Assembly: GCA_003049485.1 (NCBI GenBank) | Contig: PYST01000047.1 | Location: 1 to 64,000 of the forward strand | Source: Ophioceras dolichostomum | Taxonomy: Eukaryota; Ascomycota; Sordariomycetes; Magnaporthales; Ophioceraceae | Reading direction: 5' to 3' | DNA: 64,000 nt | In this document: in pieces, positions 56,394 through 64,000 of the stretch | Position numbering within the stretch: the stretch's first letter is position 1 | Layout of the letters: each line of letters opens with the position of its first letter | Position numbers and translations under genes: made by a program | The notes under the pieces: generated by a model | What the model saw: only the letters and a program-made list of their open reading frames with translations | What the model was told of the DNA's origin: nothing | Database searches by the model: none

Positions 56394-57618
56394 GACGGCA
56401 TCACTCCGGGTCGTTTGTGTCAGGGCTTGCCCAAACCCTACTCAAAAGCGCAAGTTGGGTGTGGCAGAATAAGAATGAGAAGACGCGGCGAGGAGCTCCA
56501 GGCTTCTTGTGTCGGAAATTAAAATAGACGATGAAGATGAGGAAGAAGGTAAAACCTCAAGTGAAAAAAAGAAACGACAAACCCTGCCAGACGGCTTCCC
56601 AAAATTTTCGCTGAAGGAAAAGGTTTACTGTACAAGAATAAGGGAATGAGGCGAAGGCTGTTAGCGCCGACGTTTTAAGTCCGAGCTGATGACGGACGCC
56701 TGCTGAAGTTCAATGCGGACGGGATCAAAGTTGTTGGAGTGGCGGGGTGGACCGGATCGCGACTTTGCCACGACGACACGTGACCTAACTTGGCGTGAGT
56801 CACTTACATTGGTGCAGGACAGATAACACAATGTTATGGAACACATTCAATTTTCTCTTCTCCCGGCTCTCAGCTGCGGGAACTGAGTCCTGGTGGCTGC
56901 CTCATCGGACCGCCGAAGCATCCTAAGAATATTGTGAGGAAGACCTCTGTGTACACGAAGGTCGAAAGGATGCCCTAACATTTCAGCCGGACTTTTTTAT
57001 GCTTTATGCGGGCTAATCTGTGCAGTATTGTTAGGAATTGGCCACTGTCCCCTTTCTATCCACCTTGTCAACCCTGTACGTGTTTAGTATAATTTCTAGA
57101 GTGACCAGGGAGAATACTGGTTTCAGCTTGCCATTTTCTCAATCGACGCGGACAAGCAGTTAACTCACCAGTCAATGTAAACCAGCGATGGCAAATTTTG
57201 AATCTGCTCCTTCCCCCTAGACCTACGGGCCTTGCCTTTATGTATCCGCTCAAGAACCCCGTAGTGTTTCTCTACCACAACAGCGGCGGCTGGATTAAAG
57301 TGATTCAGGAAGCGATACTTTCGGGAGGTTGAACGCCTGAGGTTTCTCGATGTAGCAGCAGCCTTGGCCAACGTGAGGTTTGAATCCGAGCTGTCTATTG
57401 TTCAATGAAGAAGTGGCGATCTAACAATGTATACGACTTGAAAGCCATATAATATCCTAAAAGAAATCTCAGAGAATGGAAACAATCAAGAAGCAAAACT
57501 TGAATCGCCCCCGTATAAGTCGGCAAATACCCCTCCACCGAGCAGACGGTACCAGCCACACAAACTCGTAGTCCCGTCTTTCAAGGTCTACCCCTAAAGT
57601 CAGTCAAAACTCAGCCCC
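56394..57618. other. Intergenic, promoter of RAD26-like gene and 3' flank of terpene synthase
   Basis: No gene recognised. A short tRNA B-box-like GGTTTGAATCC occurs at 57374-57384 but has no matching A-box or cloverleaf. Confidence 0.5.
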
Positions 57619-59402
57619 TCAAAGCACGATATCCAACGACCCGTCCTCCTGCATAAACTTCTTCATCCCGTACCGGTCCGACCGCAGCGTCCACTCCAGG
57701 AAGCCCGAGAGGATCAGCTCCAGGGCGCGGAGGTACGCCTCGGCGGACTCGGCCTCGGCCGCGGCCAGCGTGCGGATCTCGCGCCGGCAGGCGCGCGCCT
57801 CCTGGCGGAACCGCCGGGCCGTCTGCTCGTACTCCGCCACGATGCCGGACACGACTGCGTTCACGCTGTCTCGGTCTCGGTCGCGGGAGGGCAGGTTGCC
57901 GTTGCTGGTGCCGTCACCATTGGTGCTGGTACCGTTGTTGGTGCCGTTAGTGTGGCCGTTAGTGTGGCCGTTAGTGTGGCCGTTGGTGTGGCCGTTGGTG
58001 TGGCCGTTGGTGCTGCTACCGTTGGTCTTGTTGTTGTGGTTGTTGCTGGCGTTGCTTATGGCCTCGGCGACGGCGATGGGGACGACGTTGAGCATTGTGC
58101 CTTCGATCTGAGATGTGATAAGAGCGACGAAATGAGGGAGTGAGTGAGTGAGCTTCTTTGTGGGATGATGGCTTTCTCTGCTTGACTTCATATGAGCTGC
58201 GTTTAATGAGTGGCCGACTGATACTTACCATCTCTTTCTTAAGCGAGAAGATGTCGTTCATCCTAGTGTTGAGAATCAATGGTTAACGAGTGAGTGACAG
58301 GAGTGGAAGATAAGTGCTGTTACTCACAGGAGAACGTTTCGGTTGAACTCGTGAACCATGATCACGAACTGATCCCGGATGGCCTCGCTCAGCTCAGACA
58401 TCTTCATCCGCGCGTTGCTCCCCATCTGCGTCCTAAAAGGCAGGATTCAAGAGCTCAGTCAGTCAGAATCAGTTCACGCAGGACTCCGAGCGCGAAATCA
58501 AGCGGTCTACTGGATGTGACAATGAGATAGGAGAGAAAAGGAGTGAGAGGTAGCTCACATCGCCAGAGAACAATGCCCACGCACTCCCCCGGACCAGTTC
58601 CTCATGTCCCAGTACTCGTCCAGCCCCGGGACGTGTCCGGCCAGACGCAGCTCCTGCTCGATGCCCGTGTGCTCGATGAACCTGCGCGTGTGGTCCCAGA
58701 AGCGGCGGATCTCCGCCTCGTCGCAACGTTCACGCAGATCGCGGCCGATCCGCTCGAAGAGCCGCGTGGCCTGCGTTGGCGGAGGAACGTCCCCCACCGC
58801 ATGCTTGCTGTGCCCGTTCTGTCCCTGGGAGGGATAGGGGAAGTATGTGACACCCAGCTGCTTCGCGATGTAGCGTAGCGACTGGGTGCGGTATGCGGTC
58901 CCGAGCTGCAGGTCTGTTGCGATCCCGTTGCTGCCGTTCGTTAGATCGAGTCCGCGGTCGGTCTCGTCGTCCCAGAGGAATACCCAGGCGTTGTAGTAGG
59001 CGTATGTGACCAGGGCGTCCCAGTCCACCTGGGGGAAACAGCTTTTGTTTGTATGACTCCCCGTTAGCTCGCAGGTCCCTAGCTACCTATCCAGATGAAG
59101 TGATCCGCGCGCCTCATTTGAGGTGTGTGTGGCCCACAGTCCGAGACTTACATGGCAGTCAGAAAGGCGATATCGATTCTCTCCGCCTTCTTCCGCGTCT
59201 TCGGGTCGGACGTGAACTCGTCAAGGATCCGGTCGACCTCCGCCAGCAGCCTGTCATAATGCGGGTTGATATTACCCTCCGATGAAACCGCACCGACTCC
59301 ATACCATGGCGTCGGGTTCGGGACGTGCAGCTTGTAGCCTTTCAGTTTTGCCACAACCCCGACGCCGTGGTCCTCCGGGTGAGACTGTGTCTTGATGCCC
59401 AT
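57619..59402 (-). CDS. Class I terpene synthase (terpene cyclase)
   Basis: Five exons: 59402-59152, 59041-58559, 58432-58328, 58262-58229 and 58107-57619, giving about 453 residues. All junctions are GT-AG with matching phases. Metal-binding motifs are intact: the Asp-rich motif is FLWDDETD (D108-D112), and NDIFSLKKE (282-290) fits the NSE/DTE signature NDxxSxxxE exactly. A late SDRYGM gives the Arg-Tyr pair (R436-Y437) that caps the active site in this family. The fold is the fungal sesqui-/diterpene cyclase type of the terpenoid synthase superfamily. It would ionise a prenyl diphosphate in the cytosol; product unknown. Exon 5 carries an in-frame minisatellite (N-G-H-T repeats, 57944-58012) on the C-terminal side of the NSE motif, lengthening a loop. 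Exon 4 is only 34 nt and carries the NSE motif. No P450, transferase or regulator lies beside it. Confidence 0.87.
57944..58012 (-). repeat. Coding minisatellite in terpene synthase (12-bp unit, Asn-Gly-His-Thr)
   Basis: About five to six copies of a 12-bp unit that reads GGCCGTTAGTGT or GGCCGTTGGTGT on the plus strand and encodes Asn-Gly-His-Thr on the minus strand. The A/G variants alternate in blocks, showing that copies have spread unevenly. It stays in frame. Confidence 0.88.
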
Positions 59403-62085
59403 GATGTCGGTTGGTAGGTGCGTTTTCTGTTCGGAGTTTGCCAGCAGTTGCGACTGGAATGCAATTTACTGTCGTGCAGTGTAGCAGTGCATGTGTGCGC
59501 CGATGCTCCTTGCGTAGTAGACGTGTCGTCGAGAGCTCAGGGGACACAGACCAACGGCGCTTCTTTCTACAGTGAGGGATCCTGTCCATGGCAAGGGAGC
59601 AGCTATTACAAATATTCCAGGCCTTATCTTCATCCTTCTTTTTTTGTATACGAGTTCGATCCAGCGGGCGTAACGTCGGACGGACGCAGGGGCTTTGATG
59701 TGATAGCCACTGGAAGGGAGAGACGCAAGGTACAAGAAAAATAGGGGCGCACACGCAACGCCAGCCGTTGCGGGATCAAGCCCACGAGGTAGGGTTAAGG
59801 GTAGCTGCGCAGTCCCGGCACGGTGAGAGAGATACAGTATTTTTTGATTCGGAAAGGCGGAAAACGGCCCTCGGTGATCCTGGATCCAGAGTTCTTGACC
59901 GCGGTGATAGCAAGCAGTGAATCAGCCCACTCAGCGATCCCTTCTGTACGACAAGCGTTCGACTAATCATGATAGAGCTCGCTTGTATGGTGCAGATGGT
60001 ACAGAAAAGCCGCCGAGTCTGCCACCCATCCTCCTGGCTTGGAGCATCCATGGATGCGGTGGCTTGGCGAGCGGCAGACGGCCGAGATCTCAACTCTGAG
60101 TCACGGAAAGGAGAAACAAAGAGATATTCCCTAGCTTTGAGATGAATACAGCGAATTGCGCGAGCAAGAGAGTAAGGGAGTAAGAGAATGGAAGCTCATG
60201 TTCGCAGACAACCTAACCTAATTCGTTTTGAAACCGAAAGCGGGAAGACCCGGTCCGTGATGTCCGTGATGTCCGTGATGTGGCGGCTCTATCCGTCCCT
60301 TCTATCTCGTCTAATCCGTCACGGATGACATGCGGTGTGATCCGATATGTGAGCAAGCACGTCAGAGTGAAAGACGCTAGTAGTTAGTACCTTGCCTACA
60401 TATAAGAAAAGTCCCTAAAGGTTACCAAGCCCGGCGTGAACGGCAGTGAGATGCGATGACCCACCCAGCCACACGCCACCGTTCGGTTCTTTATCTCACT
60501 TACTTTATAAAACCGTCCAGTATTCCGTACCTTCCGGGGAAGAGGCGGAAGCCCAATTCGGCAGCTCGCTCGCAAGACACTCAGGGATAGGACGTAGGAG
60601 TGACCGGAGTGTACATATGTACGGGTCAGATTCAGGTCTCGACGCCTTTTTTGAACACGTAACACCAGCCTGCAAACTGCAGGAGGCCGGAAACACGGCA
60701 AACAAACCACGGAAAGAGAGAATAAGAGCCCACCAACGAAACGAGAGGAACACTCGTTCCGTCGTCCCACGCGGGGGTTTGCGGCTCTCCCGTCGTCTCG
60801 GTATTTGAGACAGAGAATGTACGCCACCAAGCCGGCCACCACGTATCTATCGTAAAAAAGCACATATTCGCTGACTGATGTTCTTTTGTTGTTGCTATCT
60901 TCCTCTCTCGAGCGTCGGAAGGGCTTTTTCGGGTTTGTGTTACCCCAGATGTACTCGAGGCATGCAGCCAAGCAAACGGACCGGTAGGCCAGGCACAATC
61001 TTTTATTGATTCATAATAACATCTCCATTAAAGGGGGGTCGGCCACTTTGCCTCGCACTTATTTTTCTTCGAATCCTCCGAAACGGACACGGCCCAGACC
61101 GACGTAGCGGATAATCTGCCCTGATCCCGCGCTGGGTTCCGGCGCTCCCTGTTCCTTCTTGCGCGCAGAGACATACTGTATCTACCTACCTAGAGACGGA
61201 AAGAATGAAGAAGGTGGGTTGCATTCCGTAAGCCGCAAGGGACTGGCACAGCTTCTCTTCGGGAGCACTACGGTAACGGTACCGCCGTACCGGCGAATGA
61301 GAAACTGACGGAGTGTGACGGACGGCTGAGAAGGAAGCAAGGGATGGAGCGAAGAAAAAAAAAATCAGAACCGTTCTTTCAACTGGCTGACTGACCGCCT
61401 CAGTTCCGATTATTGATGCGACCCGATGTCCGAACAACCCTGCAGCAGCGAACGAACGAACGGGCTGTTCACAACAACAATTTGATCCTCAAACGTTCCG
61501 ACGTGTGATTCGGATACTGAAGTGCAGCTTTCGGGTGCTGAATGTTGATGAGCAAAACACGGGACCGAGTTTGTCTCGGGGGGGCGCCTCCTTTGCTCCA
61601 TCCGTTCTCCCAGCTGGCCGAGTGATATGCTGCTTGCCCAGAACCCACCGTCTCTCGCGGCACCCACCTAGGCAGCCATTATGGCTCGAAACTGGTCCGA
61701 TGAAAAACTTTGTACGGTGCATTGAGAGTCACAATATGTCTGCTGAAACATTTTACCACTTACGAATACCAACATTCAACATTTGCAGTAAAAACATGGT
61801 GGTAATACAACAACCCCACTCCAGCTGCTGACACCCCGACTGACTGTGCAGAAGCAATCAGAAGAGACTCAGCTGCCGCGATGCCGCTGAGGAGGGGAGC
61901 GGGAAGACGAACGTACTTGCCTACATACGCTTGCGAGTCCCCGCCAGTTCGTATGAGTGGGTGTCGAACTCGCTCCGCGCGTGAGGCATCTGTCCTTCTC
62001 GGGATCATATTCATAGCCCTGTTCCGCCAGCCTCAAGCCCGCCCCCTCCCCGAATGCAACTGCGTTCAGCTCCTCCCGTTCCAGT
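59403..62085. other. Intergenic, no gene recognised
   Basis: About 2.7 kb between the terpene synthase start and the 3' end of the 7TM gene. It contains a nine-base tandem repeat (60254-60280) and a CTACCTACCTAG motif at 61182-61192. Open frames are short and lack domain features. Confidence 0.5.
60254..60280. repeat. TCCGTGATG x 3 tandem repeat
   Basis: Three perfect copies of a nine-base unit in intergenic DNA, read directly. Confidence 0.9.
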
Positions 62086-63774
62086 TTAAAGAGGGGGCAG
62101 GCCGAGGTTTGGGGGCGGCTTGGACCCCGCGGGACGGCCGCTGTTCCCATACTGAACAACGGTGGTGCGAGTCTGGAGGATGCCCTTCTCGCTATCCCCG
62201 TCCTCGCCGCCGTGGCCGTCTCGCCCGTCGCTCGTGCTTCCAGGCTTGACGATAGTCTCGAGCCCATACCCCCCTTCCTCCTCGTCGTCGAAGCGGCGAT
62301 ACCGCTGGCGCTCGCCTCCCGTTCCGCCGATGGTGGGCGGCCCCCTGGTTGAGTCCCCGTGCAGGTATCCCTTCTTGGCCCCCGACGCGCCGCCGCCCGG
62401 CGTGGCGCCGCCGACACCCTTAGAGCCGCCGGTGCCGCTGCGGTCGCCGAACCAGCGCGGCATCGTGGCGAGCGTGAAGGCGCGCAGCGTCGGGAGCGCG
62501 GCGCACATGATGCACAGGTTCGTCTCGATGATGATCCAGAAGCCCGCGGGCGACGTGCCCCAGGACTGGTCGACGTTCGTCAGGTTCTGGTGCAGCTCGA
62601 CGAGGCGGATGATCGAGGTGACGATGGTGATGGAGCCGATGCCGAAGATGGCGCAGAGGCCCAGCTTCTGGGCCAGGGGCATGCGCAGGCCGAGGACCAT
62701 GGGCACGGGGATGCCCAGGAGGATCACGTCGGTGACGACGCCGAGCACGGCCGTGGCCTGGAAGAGGGCCGGGCGGTCGATGCACGAGCCGTCGGTCACG
62801 AGCGGGTCCCACGACTTGTTGATCGGGCGGCAGGGGAAGACGGTGGCGAGGAAGACGGCGACGTTGGACCCGATGATGACGAACGTGGCCACCCAGACCG
62901 CCCACCGGAACCACATTTGCGGGCTGAGCTTGCTGTAGAACAGCAGCAGCGTCATCTTGGCGCAGATCTGCGCTGGGCCGTAGACGATCGGGAGGACATA
63001 GAGCGCCTGGAAAGAGTGAGGCACTTAAGATCAGTTATCCGCATTGCTGGCCATCTCTTCGTGTTACGTGTCTTTACGTTCGTGTGATATCGGCCCCAAT
63101 AAAAGAAGAGAGGAAGAGAGGTTCGGGTTGTGAAGGACTTACTTCTCGAACGAATCTAAGGAATTCTGGAAAAGGCAGTTCCCACGTGTGGACGCCCAAG
63201 AGCTTGGTTACGAAGCATCCTATTCGGAGGTATCCAGAGTAAGTGTCCGTGCGGGTTGTGTTTTTTGGTCGATCGATCTCGCCGGTGTGGTGATGATGAT
63301 TTTTTGTTGGTTGTCGCACAAGTTCCATGCTTTTTCGGGACTGGTTGCTGCTGTGAAAAACTTGGGAGGGAGGACAACAGGAAACTCACGGATGATGAGG
63401 ACTTGTAGACCAGTCGAAAGCAGCCAGCCGACCACGAAGAAGACTAATAGTAGAAGATTTCAAGGAGTCAGCCCCGGGAACGCAAATTTTGGGGTTTTGT
63501 GATGCGTGGGACAAAAGGTAAAAGGAAGAAAAAAAAAGTGAGCCGCCGTGGGTGATGACGACGGAAGTCACGACGCACCATCCTCGGCTTCGAATTTCCT
63601 CTGCAGCCAATGCCTCGTCCACAGCCTCTGCGCAACGAAGAAGAACACGAAGAAGTTGAAGACGCCGGCGCAGACGTACGTGGCGATATCGTACTGTCTC
63701 TGGGGGTGCTCGAAGTCCACTACGTAGCCCGGCGGAGGAGGCATGGCCACCATGACGCCGTTGACCAACGCCAT
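62086..63774 (-). CDS. Rhodopsin/SAT4-domain seven-transmembrane protein
   Basis: Four exons: 63774-63579, 63443-63390, 63219-63143 and 63006-62086, giving about 415 residues. Helices are spread over the exons: VCAGVFNFFVFFFVAQRLW (TM1), VFFVVGWLLSTGLQVLIIR across the second junction (TM2), ALYVLPIVYGPAQICAKMTLLLFYSKL (TM3), FRWAVWVATFVIIGSNVAVF (TM4), then the CRPINKSWDP loop typical of this family. Three more helices follow (LFQATAVLGVVTDVILLGIPVP; LCAIFGIGSITIVTSIIRL; GFWIIIETNLCIMCAALPTLR). The LFYSKL, CRPI-x3-WDP and IETN-x-CIMCAALPTLR motifs mark the fungal Rhodopsin (SAT4-like) domain; CFEM-GPCR relatives also carry it. No N-terminal CFEM cysteines are present. The cytosolic tail is Gly-rich with an acidic DDEEEGG stretch. 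Possible receptor or transport role; unknown ligand. Confidence 0.87.
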
Positions 63775-64000
63775 GATGTGCGATGGGCTATGAGCGAGGT
63801 GTGTAAGAAAGGGGCTCGGTTGTTGATGATGGGGAAGAACGAGAGAATAGCTGGGCGACAGAAAGCCACAAAAGTGGGAGGGCGAACACCAAACACGACA
63901 GCAAAGCCAACGAGGAGAAGGACGATCCAGTGCGCGAAGAAAGTTGGCCAGCCGTTAGACGTCCGGTGGCATGGTTGGCCGAGATTTTCTCACGCGGGAC
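63775..64000. other. Promoter flank of the 7TM gene, window end
   Basis: Upstream of the 7TM start codon; no further gene is visible before the window ends. Confidence 0.4.

Noticed and set aside
57374..57384. tRNA B-box-like GGTTTGAATCC
   Set aside because: No A-box at the right spacing and no acceptor stem pairing could be drawn.

Overview
The window is nuclear DNA of a filamentous ascomycete (Pezizomycotina, most likely a Sordariomycete). Genes carry short GT-AG introns (about 50-200 bp). The gene content includes a HET-domain incompatibility protein, a fungal STAND-type N-terminal domain, a Rhodopsin/SAT4-type 7TM protein, DUF4360 and CBM52-like secreted proteins, a terpene cyclase and a pisatin-demethylase-like P450. 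I rebuilt exon structures by eye from splice signals, frame continuity and family similarity; no alignment or search was run.

Layout. 2.2-9.5 kb: an unrecognised multi-pass membrane protein (+), a nine-exon vanillyl-alcohol-oxidase-type flavoenzyme (+) and a single-pass membrane protein of unknown role (+). 10.6-22.4 kb, all on the minus strand: a secreted protein with a CBM52-like domain, an alpha/beta hydrolase, a TDT/SLAC1-family transporter, a DUF2293 protein interrupted by an in-frame TAG, and a secreted DUF4360 protein. 24.7-33.1 kb: two large genes head to head. One encodes an N-terminal STAND-type domain, TPR-like repeats and a degenerate Hsp70/actin-like ATPase module (minus); the other is a HET-domain protein with WW-like repeats at its C-terminus (+). 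33.5-34.5 kb: a decayed secreted beta-propeller (quinoprotein-like) gene. 35.5 kb: a 30-N assembly gap inside poly-C. 35.6-46.6 kb, minus strand: a CorA-type metal transporter with GQN instead of GMN, a secreted protein with two copies of one module, a TenA/heme-oxygenase-fold protein and a P450. 47.8-56.4 kb, housekeeping: mitochondrial ISA2-type Fe-S assembly protein (+), ribosomal protein L7/uL30 (minus) divergent from S14/uS11 (+), and the Rad26/CSB SNF2 repair ATPase (minus). 57.6-63.8 kb: a class I terpene synthase carrying an in-frame minisatellite (minus) and a Rhodopsin-domain 7TM protein (minus). Many intergenic stretches carry TAGG/CCTA-type short repeats.

The best candidate for an undescribed system is the 24.7-33.1 kb locus. 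A self/non-self-type HET effector and a large STAND-N/TPR/Hsp70-like protein share a roughly 1.4 kb intergenic promoter region. The domain order of the large protein is unusual, its ATPase signature motifs look lost, and the HET protein ends in WW-like repeats. An allorecognition or regulated-cell-death pair is my inference from domain content and arrangement, not something the sequence proves.
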